Part shown: piece by piece, positions 23,756 through 32,639 of the stretch
How positions within the stretch are numbered: position 1 is the stretch's first letter
Layout of the letters: each line of letters starts with the position of its first letter
Origin: Desulfamplus sp.
GTDB lineage: Bacteria > Desulfobacterota > Desulfobacteria > Desulfobacterales > Desulfobacteraceae
Direction: 5' to 3'
NCBI GenBank assembly: GCA_015232935.1
Contig: JADFYT010000004.1
Span: forward strand, 1-35,565
Length of the DNA: 35,565 nucleotides
Notes under the pieces: generated by a model
What the model was told of the DNA's origin: nothing
Database searches by the model: none
What the model saw: only the letters and a program-made list of their open reading frames with translations
Translations under genes and position numbers: made by a program

Positions 23756-24018
23756 TGGACAAAAAATACTCAACAGATGGTTTTTGAATTGATGTCAGAA
23801 GGTACTGGTCGTTGGTTCTTTCAGGTAACGGATATTTGTATTTTATCGGACCACATATCGCACGGGTCTGATCTCAATGCTGTTGAATCAATCTATACTT
23901 CGATCCCTGCCATCCTGATTCATACAGCAGTAAATAACCATTGACAACCATGGTGCTGCAAAAAACAGAACATTATAATTTGCTTGCAAAACAACAGCAC
24001 TCTGATTACATTGGTAAT

Positions 24019-25014
24019 ATGAATACAACAGATAAAAACAAAAAACCAGATAAAACAGACTGGCACCGGCTTTGGGGAATGATGATGTCTCCTTTGTTTG
24101 AAAAACTTGGCTGTGATGTAACAGTTGAAGTTGATCTTTCACTCAAAGTCCAGAAACTTGACATGACTGTAGTAACCAGAACAAAGCCGCTTTGCTTTGA
24201 TGATGTAAACCCTGCATATTATCAGGGCTTTGAAAACCTCAATGACCACAATCTGATATCTTTCAAGTCTTTTAACGAAGTCTTCAACATGGCTGCCATT
24301 GAGGAGTTTTACGGACATTTTACCAATTACAAAAAAATCAGGGAACTTAAAGATCAGGGAAGTATAAACCTGTATGCTGTAACTCACCATTTTCCAAGAG
24401 ATCTGTTTGACCGCTACAGAGGAACCGGTCTTCTTGAGTGTATTCATGAAAACAGGATATATGACCTCAAAGTGTTTACTCCTGTCCGTTTCATTATTAC
24501 CAATGCTTTTGACCATCCGGTTCTGGGGCTTTTTTCAAACAACACGGAACAGATTGTAAAAAGCAGGCATCAACTTGAAAAAGATGGCTGGCTGCTTGCA
24601 AATGTAAGTTCCTATCTTGAGAAACTCTATAAATTTTATTCATTGGAGGGTATAAACATGCCTTATACAAAAGAAATGTTCTTCAGAGACTACTATCCTG
24701 AGAAGTATGAGCAGTTTATGTTGGAACGGAAAAAAGTGCTTGAAGAGGGACTTCAACAGGGCATTCAAAAAGGACTTCAACAGGGCATTCAAAAAGGACT
24801 TCAACAAGGATTTCAAAAAGGACGACAGGAAGGACGACAGGAAGGACGACAGGAAGGACGACAGGAAGGGGAAATGATAGGACGAATCCAGTTACTCCAG
24901 CAAATACTCGGCAAGATTGTCATCACAAAAGAGGAGCTGCTGGAAAAGAACATCAGTGAACTACAGGAGATCTTCAATAATCTTGAGAAGATCTGGAAGA
25001 GTGTTCAAAATTGA
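24019..25014 (+). CDS. Putative PD-(D/E)XK nuclease-like protein with Gln/Gly-rich tandem tail
   Basis: The protein resembles the large group of PD-(D/E)XK 'Rpn/transposase-like' or DUF4351-type proteins. Its N-terminal part is HRLWGMMMSPLFEKLGCDV, then TVEVDLSLKVQKLDMTVV (Asp/Glu/Lys residues compatible with a nuclease core), and it carries the diagnostic C-terminal GLQQG/GRQEG repeat tail (about residues 243-283) often mislabelled FliH. Catalytic residues cannot be fixed with certainty. I chose ATG 24019 because family members begin shortly before the HRLW segment; in-frame starts at 23950 (ATG) and 23941 (TTG) exist and no ribosome site decides. Such genes are multi-copy and mobile-looking in Desulfobacterota; a remnant of a related gene lies just downstream. 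Confidence 0.65.
   Translation: MNTTDKNKKPDKTDWHRLWGMMMSPLFEKLGCDVTVEVDLSLKVQKLDMTVVTRTKPLCFDDVNPAYYQGFENLNDHNLISFKSFNEVFNMAAIEEFYGHFTNYKKIRELKDQGSINLYAVTHHFPRDLFDRYRGTGLLECIHENRIYDLKVFTPVRFIITNAFDHPVLGLFSNNTEQIVKSRHQLEKDGWLLANVSSYLEKLYKFYSLEGINMPYTKEMFFRDYYPEKYEQFMLERKKVLEEGLQQGIQKGLQQGIQKGLQQGFQKGRQEGRQEGRQEGRQEGEMIGRIQLLQQILGKIVITKEELLEKNISELQEIFNNLEKIWKSVQN
24748..24867 (+). repeat. Nested in-gene tandem repeats (24 bp x3, 12 bp x4)
   Basis: Three 24-bp units starting GGACTTCAACAGGGCATTCA (24748, 24772, 24796; the third diverged) are followed directly by four identical 12-bp units GGACGACAGGAA (24820, 24832, 24844, 24856). The array stays in frame and encodes GLQQGIQK and GRQE units in the tail of the host protein. 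Unit identity at DNA level indicates active slippage. Confidence 0.95.
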
Positions 25015-25077
25015 GTTGTCAGACGCACTCATTTTTAATCTGTATAATCCGCACTTTTTACCATAAATCTGTCTTGA

Positions 25078-25245
25078 TCAGGATGCCTCAAAAGGCCAGA
25101 ACCTTCCCCAAATGGCTGGAGCCGGCTGAAGGCTCCAGCCAATCTATTTCGCAGCGTCGGGGAAATAGAACTGCATCAGCTCCATGAAATATCTTGTGAT
25201 GATATCTTTCCAGGGATTGTCATAATCATCCTGTTGCTCGATCAT
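25078..25245 (-). pseudogene. Nonsense-truncated start of a PD-(D/E)XK/DUF4351-type gene
   Basis: On the minus strand an ATG at 25245 opens MIEQQDDYDNPWKDII and continues through FMELMQFYFPDAAK before a TAG at 25146-25144. This is the typical N-terminus of cyanobacterial and desulfobacterial PD-(D/E)XK 'transposase-like' proteins, in which FPxAAxxIDW is followed by about 250 more residues. After the stop the frame reads IGWS, as if the normal D-I-D-W-S had been hit by a nonsense change, then degenerates and stops at 25080-25078. It starts 13 bases after the ftsK stop. The 10-bp hairpin GGCTGGAGCC/GGCTCCAGCC (25114-25140) lies inside the remnant and may now serve as terminator. Confidence 0.55.
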
Positions 25246-25257
25246 CTGGATTTTTCC

Positions 25258-27996
25258 TCAATATTCAATATTTTCCACAATCACTCTTCTGGGCTTGACC
25301 CCGTCCGAGGGTCCTACAATACCTCTTTTTTCCATTATATCAATGATTCTGGCAGCCCTGTTGTATCCCACCCTGAGTGCCCGCTGAATACCTGAAATGG
25401 ATGCCTGTTTTGTTGTCACAACAAAATCCAGAGCTTCATTGTATTTGTCATCATAATCATCATCCATCCCACCATCCTGCTGGGGCTCTTCATCATTCTC
25501 TGTAATCACGTCAAGAACATATTCAGGTTTTCCCTGAGATTTTAAAAATGTGGTGATATCCATAAGTTCATTTTCTGAGAGATATGTGCCGTGAACTCTT
25601 GTAAGCCTTGCTGTACCAGGTGGAACAAATAGCATGTCCCCGTTGCCAAGAAGCGTCTCGGCTCCATTGGAGTCAATAATTGTTCTGGAATCAGTTTTTG
25701 AGGAGACCTGAAATGATATTCGGGTGGGGAAATTTGCCTTTATAATGCCGGTCAGTACATCCACCGAGGGTCTTTGTGTCGCAAGAATCAGGTGAATACC
25801 GGCAGCTCTTGCCATCTGTGCGAGTCGTGCCAATGAGAACTCGATATCTCTGGATGCGGTCATCATAAGATCTGCAAGCTCATCAATTATTACAACAATG
25901 AATGGCAGATGTTCAGCCTCTTCTGAATCCTGGTTTTCCAAAACCGTATTTTTGATTTTCTGGTTGTACTGTTCAATGTGCCTTACCTGTGATTTGGCAA
26001 GAAGCGAGTAGCGGCGATCCATCTCCCTGACCATCCACTGAAGTGCGATTGTTGCCTTTTTCATATCAGTGATTACCGGAGTCAGAAGGTGCGGAATGTC
26101 ATTGTAAAATGAAAGTTCTATGCGTTTGGGATCAACCATGAGGAATCTTACCTCCTCAGGCGTTGATTTATACAAAATGCTTGTGATCATTGCGTTGAGA
26201 CCGACACTCTTTCCCGTACCGGTTGCCCCGGCTATAAGAAGATGCGGCATCTTGTCAAGTTCCACCACCACCGGATTGCCGATAATGTCTTTGCCAAGAC
26301 AGATTGGAACCTTTGATTTTGTATTAATAAAGTCATCAGAGTTCACAATATCAATAAAAGGAACCAGGCTCTTTTTGATGTTGGGAATCTCGATCCCCAT
26401 AACATCCTTGCCTGGAATCGGAGCCACAATTCTGATGCTGAAGGCACTCAATGCAAGTGCAAGGTCATCAGCAAGGTTTACTATCTTGCTGATTTTTATT
26501 CCGGGTTCTGGCCTGTATTCAAATGTTGTGATTACAGGGCCTGGCGAAACACCCATAACCTCGCCCTTTATGCCGAAATATCCAAGTTTCTTTTCAAGCA
26601 GCTCTGCATCCCTTCTTATGCTGTGGTGATCAACTTCTGTTTTCTTGCTGGTATTTTTTAAAAAAGAGAGGTTCGGGAGCTGAAACTCACCTTTACGGTA
26701 AACCTTGGGCTTCTGGATATGATTTTTATGTTCCGGTCTGTTTATGATGTAGGCAGGTTCTGCTTGCTCAACAGGCGGTTCGGTCGGAATATCAGACGAG
26801 GTATTTACAGCATCGGCAGGTGGAGCCTGTGCCGCAGATGCGGTCTGAACAGCAGATGTTGTCAGTGGCTGGGCAACAGGTGGTGATTGGGCAACAGGTG
26901 ATGGTTGGGCAACAGATGGAGGTTGTACAACAGTGATTGATGGATCTGGATTTATCTGAATAAATGGCAGATCAGTATCAACTATTATTGAGGGTAAGGG
27001 TAGCGGCGGTATAACAGAGACCTGGAGTGCGGGTATCTCAGGTTCCTCTTTTGTTTCATTTATGTGAAAATCTTTTTGGATATCTGTTGTAATAATTGGA
27101 TTCTCGTTCCTGGTTGTACCTGACAGGGAATCAGCGTTATCAGGAGTACTTTGAGACTCGCTTACTGCCCCTGTTATTTTTTCCATAGCCTTTCTTTTCA
27201 TAGCAAGATATGAATGCCTTAATTTCCAGTTGGCAATACTGGATCTGCTGGTCAGAGAGTTGTCAGAAGATGCCTCCGCTTCCATTGGTTTCGGATCAGT
27301 CTCTACTGGTGCAGGCTCGGTTTCTGCTGGTGCGGGCTCGGTTTTCATTTGTATGTATGCGTATTCAGTCTGCACAGGTAATGGTTGTGCCGGAACTGAT
27401 TCTGTTGATACAGGCATGGACTCTATTGGTGCAGGAGACCTATATTCTGTCTGTACCACAGGCGTGGATTCAGTTGAAACAGTCGCGATGTCGCCTGCTG
27501 TCATGAAAGAAGGCGACATGGTTGACTCAGGAACATAGCCAGATTCAGGGGATAAAGTAACAGAAGCATGTCCAGGGGATGCAGGAACAGAATCAGGTTC
27601 AGGGGATACCGTAACAGAGTCAGGTTCAGGGGGTACAGGAACTTGATCTGTAATCACGGCATCGGTTTGAGGTGAATTCTGGGATAAAACAGTTGCTGAT
27701 TCAAGTTTTCTGTTTATGGATTCAATTTTTTCAGTGAGGCTTTTGTATTTATCTTCAAGCTGTATGTACTTTTCGCAAAGATTTAGATTGGTCAGAAGCA
27801 GTCGGGCATATTGACCTGATTTTTCTCTTCTGGAGCTGGTTTTTTTATCAACCTTGTCTATTTCGCTGATCATCAGGCTGACAATACGTTCTGCATTGTC
27901 AAGCAGGGCACTGCCCTCTATTTTAAACTTGTAGTGGCCAAAAGTGGTTTTTATCGTCAATACATCTTTGTTGAGGCTATAACTGTTGTTTTTCAC
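25258..27996 (-). CDS. ftsK: FtsK/SpoIIIE DNA translocase with ZapA-like N-terminal domain
   Basis: This 912-residue protein starts at a GTG. Residues of about 8-95 read as a ZapA domain (LTIKTTFGHYKFKIEG, then LLLTNLNLCEKYIQL in the place of the ZapA AALNISYEL helix, ending in a coiled coil). A Pro/Ser/Val/Glu-rich linker of about 340 residues with repeats such as PEPDSV follows. Then come the FtsK beta/alpha motor with Walker A GATGTGKSVGLN near 594, Walker B VVIIDELADLMM near 702 and QRPSVDVLTGIIKANFPTRI, and the gamma winged helix (QRALRVGYNRAARIID) that reads KOPS-type signals. No membrane helix is present, whereas normal FtsK has four. The ZapA part could tether the motor to the FtsZ ring. 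The motor call is firm; the ZapA call rests on visual alignment. Confidence 0.95.
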   Translation of the reverse strand: MKNNSYSLNKDVLTIKTTFGHYKFKIEGSALLDNAERIVSLMISEIDKVDKKTSSRREKSGQYARLLLTNLNLCEKYIQLEDKYKSLTEKIESINRKLESATVLSQNSPQTDAVITDQVPVPPEPDSVTVSPEPDSVPASPGHASVTLSPESGYVPESTMSPSFMTAGDIATVSTESTPVVQTEYRSPAPIESMPVSTESVPAQPLPVQTEYAYIQMKTEPAPAETEPAPVETDPKPMEAEASSDNSLTSRSSIANWKLRHSYLAMKRKAMEKITGAVSESQSTPDNADSLSGTTRNENPIITTDIQKDFHINETKEEPEIPALQVSVIPPLPLPSIIVDTDLPFIQINPDPSITVVQPPSVAQPSPVAQSPPVAQPLTTSAVQTASAAQAPPADAVNTSSDIPTEPPVEQAEPAYIINRPEHKNHIQKPKVYRKGEFQLPNLSFLKNTSKKTEVDHHSIRRDAELLEKKLGYFGIKGEVMGVSPGPVITTFEYRPEPGIKISKIVNLADDLALALSAFSIRIVAPIPGKDVMGIEIPNIKKSLVPFIDIVNSDDFINTKSKVPICLGKDIIGNPVVVELDKMPHLLIAGATGTGKSVGLNAMITSILYKSTPEEVRFLMVDPKRIELSFYNDIPHLLTPVITDMKKATIALQWMVREMDRRYSLLAKSQVRHIEQYNQKIKNTVLENQDSEEAEHLPFIVVIIDELADLMMTASRDIEFSLARLAQMARAAGIHLILATQRPSVDVLTGIIKANFPTRISFQVSSKTDSRTIIDSNGAETLLGNGDMLFVPPGTARLTRVHGTYLSENELMDITTFLKSQGKPEYVLDVITENDEEPQQDGGMDDDYDDKYNEALDFVVTTKQASISGIQRALRVGYNRAARIIDIMEKRGIVGPSDGVKPRRVIVENIEY

Positions 27997-28095
27997 AATA
28001 CCATACCATCTGATTTTTTAGATTAATAATTATTAATGGGGAAACAGAGGATAAAAAGCCAAGGCTAAAAGAGAGGAGTTCTTGTTTTGTCGCAG

Positions 28096-29529
28096 CTATT
28101 TGTAATCCTTTGGCTGAATATCATATTTTTTTATTTTGTAATTGATTGCTCGTCTGCTTATGTCCAAAAGCTCGGCTGCTTTTTTCTGGACACCTCTGGA
28201 TTCTTTAAGAGCCCTTATTATTGTATTCTTTTCGCTGTCTTCAATCGAAAAACCGGTTTCACCTTCCCTGGACAGCCTGTAATCCAGGATACTACTTTTT
28301 TGGTCAGCTCCATTCTGTTTTCTTGATTTTTGATTGTTGCCTAACTGCAGATCCCACGGCTGCATGATATCGTTTTTGCAAAGCACAATGCCGGCTTCCA
28401 GGGCATTTCTTAACTCTCTTATATTGCCAGGCCAGTCGTGCTCTTCCATAAGCTTAATTGTGGCATCAGTAAATCCAGCTTTGGGAAGATTATGTTCTTT
28501 GGTGTATCTATCTACAAAAAACTTTGCAAAATCGGCAATCTCCTCTTTTCTCTCCCTAAGCGGAGGTATTTGAAGCGTCACCACCTTCAGCCGGTAGTAG
28601 AGATCCTGACGAAAGGTGCCAGCTTCGATATCAGCACTCAGATCCGCATTGGTGGCTGATATTATTCGGCAGTCAACAATTTTTTCATGGACAGAACCGA
28701 CCTGGCGGATAGTTTTATCCTCAAGAAAACGTAAAAGCCTGCACTGCATCTCATGTGAAATATTGCCTATCTCGTCAAGAAACAGGGTACCTTTATCAGC
28801 AGTCTCTATAAGTCCTTTTTTATCCTTGACAGCATTTGTAAAAGAACCTTTCAGGTGGCCAAACAGTTCGCTTTCCAGAATTCCGGCTGGTGTGGAGCCG
28901 CAATCGACAACCACATAAGGCTTGTCTCTTCTTGAACTGTTACGGTAGATCGCTCTTGCAATCCACTCTTTTCCAACTCCGCTCTCTCCCAGAATCATTA
29001 CATTGACATTCGTGGCCGCAACTTTTCTTATCATGCGGTAAAGTTCCTGCATGGCAGGAGTTTTGCCCCAGTAAAATTCATCTTCAAACACCAGTGTTTC
29101 ATGTGAAGGCATTGCTCCTGAATCAATATTTCTGTTTTCAGAGAAAAGTACCCCTTGTTGTCTGGCTCCAAGTACCTGATGAATCTTGTTTATAAGCTCT
29201 CTTCCGTCAAAAGGCTTGGATATATAGTCAACAGCTCCCTGTTTGATGGCATGGACAGCATCTGGTATTGTGCCATATGCTGTTAAAAAGATGACCGGAA
29301 GGTCAGGCATTGTCTTTTGTATGTCAAGAAAAAGATCCATTCCGCTTGTGACCGGCATTTTCATATCTGAAATCAGCAGATCAACATGCTCGGATTCCAG
29401 TATCTGCATGGCGGTCAGTGCGTCTGGTGCCTTGAATACATTAAAACCGGATGCGCTTAGCCTCGCATCAAGAACTTCAAGAATATTGGGATCATCGTCA
29501 ACAATGAGTATCTTGCATCCCTTTGTCAT
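28096..29529 (-). CDS. Sigma-54-dependent response regulator (GlrR/QseF-like)
   Basis: Domains in order are: receiver (about residues 5-120, acidic cluster VDDD at 10-13, phospho-acceptor Asp55 in LLISDMKMP); AAA+ sigma-54 activator domain (about 155-380, Walker A GESGVGKEW, Walker B GTLFLDEIG); C-terminal Fis-type helix-turn-helix (KKAAELLDISRRAINYKIKK). The loop that contacts sigma-54, normally GAFTGA, reads GSFTNA near residue 228, so sigma-54 contact may be altered. The gene is the last of a kinase-lipoprotein-regulator operon and overlaps the lipoprotein stop by four bases (ATGA). This order is that of QseE-QseG-QseF in enterobacteria. Confidence 0.93.
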   Translation of the reverse strand: MTKGCKILIVDDDPNILEVLDARLSASGFNVFKAPDALTAMQILESEHVDLLISDMKMPVTSGMDLFLDIQKTMPDLPVIFLTAYGTIPDAVHAIKQGAVDYISKPFDGRELINKIHQVLGARQQGVLFSENRNIDSGAMPSHETLVFEDEFYWGKTPAMQELYRMIRKVAATNVNVMILGESGVGKEWIARAIYRNSSRRDKPYVVVDCGSTPAGILESELFGHLKGSFTNAVKDKKGLIETADKGTLFLDEIGNISHEMQCRLLRFLEDKTIRQVGSVHEKIVDCRIISATNADLSADIEAGTFRQDLYYRLKVVTLQIPPLRERKEEIADFAKFFVDRYTKEHNLPKAGFTDATIKLMEEHDWPGNIRELRNALEAGIVLCKNDIMQPWDLQLGNNQKSRKQNGADQKSSILDYRLSREGETGFSIEDSEKNTIIRALKESRGVQKKAAELLDISRRAINYKIKKYDIQPKDYK

Positions 29530-30371
29530 TGGGTTTTCCTCTTGTGCTGAAGTTTGCGGTCAATACTTTCAAGTTCAGATATCTGATGTTTAAGGGTCTT
29601 TATGGTTTTTTGCATCTCTTCTTTTTCTTTTGTCTCTTTTTTGAATATGGCATTGAGAAGTTTAATTTTTTCATTCTGTTTTTTAACAAGACTGTTGAGC
29701 GTTTTTATTTTTCCTTCCTGCTCTCTTAGCAGGCGGTCAAGCCTTGAGTTCATCTGGTTTGTCTCTTTTACAATGGAATCTATCTCCTGTGCTTCATGCA
29801 TATCACTGATAAGATTAAATCCCTTAAAGTCATCATCATCATCATCTTTATTTTTATATTTAAGAAGATCTGTACTCTTGATAAGAGCCTTTATGACAAG
29901 CTGGGGATTTTCATAGTACATGGGAATTTTTTGGGAGGCTTTCCAGTGCATCAGCATCTCTGCTGCCTCAATAAATTCAGCGTCACTCTCTGCTGTTATC
30001 AGTTTGGTACAGGCAAGATTGTAAAGAGCGGTGTTTTTGTTCCGTCTGTTTGTGCTGCTGCTTATGACCTTGCTGAACATGTCCTGTGCGATCTTGTAGT
30101 TTCCCTGCATAAAAGCATCTTCACCTGCCTCCATAATCTTTTTGTCAGACTTGAGTTCATTTAGTGGCTTTAAAACAGAGCATCCTGTAGCAGCAAATGC
30201 TAATAACATCAATATTCCAATGGCAGTAAACTTTGTGGCAGCAAGTTTTAATGACGGCAATATAAAACACTGAACAAAATAAATATCCTTTTTTGTTCTT
30301 GCTACTTGATTGTTCAGTAATTTCAATTCGTTAATAATAATTGCAGCGAAGCTGCCCGTGTTCTTGATCAT
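29526..30371 (-). CDS. QseG-like lipoprotein with coiled-coil tail
   Basis: A lipobox (LLAFAATGC, Cys near residue 64 of this frame) marks an outer-membrane or periplasmic lipoprotein. A helical repeat-like region (GNYKIAQDMFSKVI, TALYNLACTKL, tetratricopeptide-like) follows, then an Asp run (DDDDDD) and a C-terminal coiled coil (about residues 195-275). The frame as given puts 60 residues before the Cys, too long for a signal peptide. The real start may be later, for example the TTG at 30260, which would give a 27-residue signal; no ribosome site decides. Its place between kinase and regulator matches QseG, which controls the QseE kinase in enterobacteria. Confidence 0.8.
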   Translation of the reverse strand: MIKNTGSFAAIIINELKLLNNQVARTKKDIYFVQCFILPSLKLAATKFTAIGILMLLAFAATGCSVLKPLNELKSDKKIMEAGEDAFMQGNYKIAQDMFSKVISSSTNRRNKNTALYNLACTKLITAESDAEFIEAAEMLMHWKASQKIPMYYENPQLVIKALIKSTDLLKYKNKDDDDDDFKGFNLISDMHEAQEIDSIVKETNQMNSRLDRLLREQEGKIKTLNSLVKKQNEKIKLLNAIFKKETKEKEEMQKTIKTLKHQISELESIDRKLQHKRKTQ

Positions 30372-30390
30372 CTTTGAATTACCTGTCTTG

Positions 30391-30445
30391 ACTGTGAAAA
30401 TGCATTCTTGTTTTTATGATTTTGAGTAGGCTTCAAAAAACGGCC
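30391..30445 (+). repeat. Possible interrupted copy of the ACCGTGAAAA repeat
   Basis: ACTGTGAAAATGCATT, nine extra bases, ATGATTTT and a downstream GGCC follow the order of the 41-bp repeat at 8279-8319 (minus) and 9877-9917. It sits in the 87-bp gap between the kinase and lipoprotein genes. Similarity is short, so this is tentative. Confidence 0.35.
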
Positions 30446-30458
30446 ATGCCAGTTTGAT

Positions 30459-32018
30459 TCAGTTTTTGCCGGTTTCAGTCGGCAGAGTGAAAAAGAATGA
30501 ACATCCCTTGTCACTGTTGTTCTCCATGTAAATTGTTCCGCCGTGGGCGTGTACGATTCGTTTGGATATATTCAGTCCAAGCCCCACGCCATCCATATGT
30601 GTTCTTATCTCTTTGCTTCTGTAGTATTTCTTGAAAACAAGTGCCTGTTCCTCTTCGGGAATTCCGGGCCCCTGGTCAGATATTTTAAATATAAGAACAT
30701 TGCTTGCTTTATCTTCAATAAGGCTGATATCAATTTCACTGTTTCTATACGAAAATTTGATGGCATTGCCAATAATATTCAACAAGACCTGCAAAATCTC
30801 GTTTCTGATTCCCATAACCAATGGAGCGTCGTTCAACTCATGAACATTTAACTCCACATTGCTTGCATTGGCAGTGCCAATAAGCCCCATTGATGCATCG
30901 TTGATAAGCTGGTTCGGGTCAAGTGGTTCAGGTTTCAGTTTGTCCGAGGCGGACTTGAGCATCGAGACGTTGAGAAGATGGTTCAGAAGAACGGTTATCC
31001 TGCTGATTTCAGAGCTTGCAATCTCAAGAAACTTTCTTTGCTTCTCATTAACCGGACCAAATACATCCTCTACTATCATGTTGACCGACTCCCGTATAGA
31101 TGCAAGAGGCGTTCTTATCTCATGGCTCAATATAGCTATAAAATCAGACCTGATACTCTCACTCTCCTTGAGCTGTCTGCTCATGTCATTGAAGACAGAT
31201 GCAAGTTCGCCAAATTCGTCACTGGATTTGATATCCACAATATGGTCGTAATTGTCATGGGCAATTCCTTTCAGTCCATTTTTCAGTTTATTTAGCGGTT
31301 TGAGCATGGACTGGGATATAAACCATACACCGAGAATACCCACAACAATGGATACGCCAAAACCGATCATACCTTTCCTGACGCTCTGACGGCTTCTATC
31401 ATTTATATCAATTAAAGACTGCTCGATCTCGATCTCATTATCATGCCTTGCATTTGAGATTGTACTCATCCACTCTTCAAGCAGAGACTCCTGAATCCAT
31501 CCGTCTGTTTTTTCGGATGATTTCTTGTCCGGATCTGGTTGATTAGATCCCTTGTCTGAATCTGGTTGATCAGGGTTCTTGCCAGAATTTGATTGCGAAG
31601 ATGCCTTGTCAGAAGCTGATTTAACAGTTGAATCTGGTTGGATATATGGAAGAAGCTGGTGTTCAAATTTTTTTTGGATATTTATCCATGTGTCAGGAAG
31701 TTTATACTCAGTGGAGTCAAGTTCCATTATATGGTCAAGAGCTTTTAGATAATCCTTTCTGGCTGTCTCAAAATATGTAAGATAGATATTTTTTTTAAGA
31801 AGCCTGTATTTCTTGTCATTGACATCCATGCTGATAAGGCTGTCGAGCATAAGTTTTGATAACGAGGCTATCTCATTGTTAATGCTTGCAATCTGCCCCG
31901 AGGTTCCGGACATGGTCTGTATATTGATAAGCAGGTCAAGAACTGTTCCATAAAGAATAAGGATAAAAAACAGACACAGTATTGATAGTTTTTTTGCGAT
32001 GCCAAGTTTAGGTTTCAT
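30459..32018 (-). CDS. Sensor histidine kinase (GlrK/QseE-like)
   Basis: The 519-residue protein has a membrane helix at about residues 10-32, a periplasmic helical sensor region (about 33-225), a second helix (GFGVSIVVGILGVWFI), a HAMP domain (SMLKPLNKLKNGLKG), HisKA with His near residue 297 (FIAILSHEIRTPLASIRES) and HATPase (NIIGNAIKFS, DQGPGIPEEEQALVF, GVGLGLNISKRIVHAHGG). The phrase SHEIRTPLASIRE followed by FGPV is close to that of GlrK. The sensor region contains an Asp/Ser/Gln/Pro-rich repeat insertion (about 125-165). I placed the start at ATG 32018; the frame is open to 32171, but the extra 51 residues cover a dispersed repeat, not a coding extension. It heads the kinase-lipoprotein-regulator operon. 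Confidence 0.9.
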   Translation of the reverse strand: MKPKLGIAKKLSILCLFFILILYGTVLDLLINIQTMSGTSGQIASINNEIASLSKLMLDSLISMDVNDKKYRLLKKNIYLTYFETARKDYLKALDHIMELDSTEYKLPDTWINIQKKFEHQLLPYIQPDSTVKSASDKASSQSNSGKNPDQPDSDKGSNQPDPDKKSSEKTDGWIQESLLEEWMSTISNARHDNEIEIEQSLIDINDRSRQSVRKGMIGFGVSIVVGILGVWFISQSMLKPLNKLKNGLKGIAHDNYDHIVDIKSSDEFGELASVFNDMSRQLKESESIRSDFIAILSHEIRTPLASIRESVNMIVEDVFGPVNEKQRKFLEIASSEISRITVLLNHLLNVSMLKSASDKLKPEPLDPNQLINDASMGLIGTANASNVELNVHELNDAPLVMGIRNEILQVLLNIIGNAIKFSYRNSEIDISLIEDKASNVLIFKISDQGPGIPEEEQALVFKKYYRSKEIRTHMDGVGLGLNISKRIVHAHGGTIYMENNSDKGCSFFFTLPTETGKN

Positions 32019-32120
32019 AGTGCCGTCAAGAAAAAAATTAACTGGGGAAAAAATGAAAAAACATAACTGTTTGCCAGGAAGTTCCACCTTTCTGTAACAT
32101 ACATGGCAGATTGTCCTGCC

Positions 32121-32177
32121 ACAACGAAAAATGAAAGTCTCATGATCTCGGCTATTTTTAAAGACTTTCACATAAAA
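32121..32177 (-). repeat. 57-bp inverted repeat, left copy (flanks helicase)
   Basis: The reverse complement of 32121-32177 matches 34040-34096 at 52 of 57 positions without gaps. Each copy contains the internal palindrome GAAAGTCT...AGACTTTC and is followed by a short GC-rich hairpin (here GGCAG/CTGCC). It lies just upstream of the sensor kinase start. Confidence 0.9.
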
Positions 32178-32212
32178 GATCTCAATGTGGAGAGGGACAT
32201 TATCTTTTTTGG

Positions 32213-32317
32213 GGCAGCTTCATTTGCCGGCTTTCACTTTCCGTAACCTCATTCCCATTTTCAGGGGATTTTATCAGAAAAATGCAAACTGCTTTTGCAG
32301 GTGATATGAAACATGCC
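32213..32317. repeat. Dispersed element with inverted ends, copy B (105 bp)
   Basis: This is a direct-orientation copy of the element at 17527-17633, beginning GGCAGCTTCAT and ending ATGAAACATGCC, with the central AACCTCATTCCCATTTTCAG block fully conserved. It occupies part of the 621-bp stretch 32019-32639 between divergent kinase and helicase genes. That stretch otherwise holds the left 57-bp repeat and a candidate promoter, and no gene I can support. Confidence 0.8.
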
Positions 32318-32538
32318 TTTTTTGCCGGATTGTCTTTATTAAATTTATCATGAGAGCCTCTTCATATCAACTTCATTTGTTCTTTCAGGAATGGGTTTTA
32401 AATAATTTGCCCATTTCAGAATACAGTGTCCTTGAAGGACGGCGTATATAGATTTTAAAATGGGAATGCTATTTCGGACTCATTTAGGGAGGGGTAATTG
32501 ATATGTATTAACTATAGCAACGGAACATTTATTTTGTG

Positions 32539-32566
32539 TTGCAATATGGCACAATGTTGATAAAAT
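32539..32566 (+). promoter_or_regulatory. Candidate promoter for the helicase gene
   Basis: TTGCAA (32539-32544), a 16-base spacer and TAAAAT (32561-32566) lie in an AT-rich stretch about 75 bases before the helicase start. Only the sequence match supports it. Confidence 0.3.
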
Positions 32567-32639
32567 CACAAAACATCAAACTGGATCAGTAAAAAAAATC
32601 CAAATTTAATTGCGTCTGCAAGAGGAAAAAGGGTCATCT

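Noticed and set aside
32019..32171. N-terminal extension of the QseE-like kinase frame
   Set aside because: It translates part of the 57-bp inverted repeat and precedes the natural membrane-anchor start at 32018.
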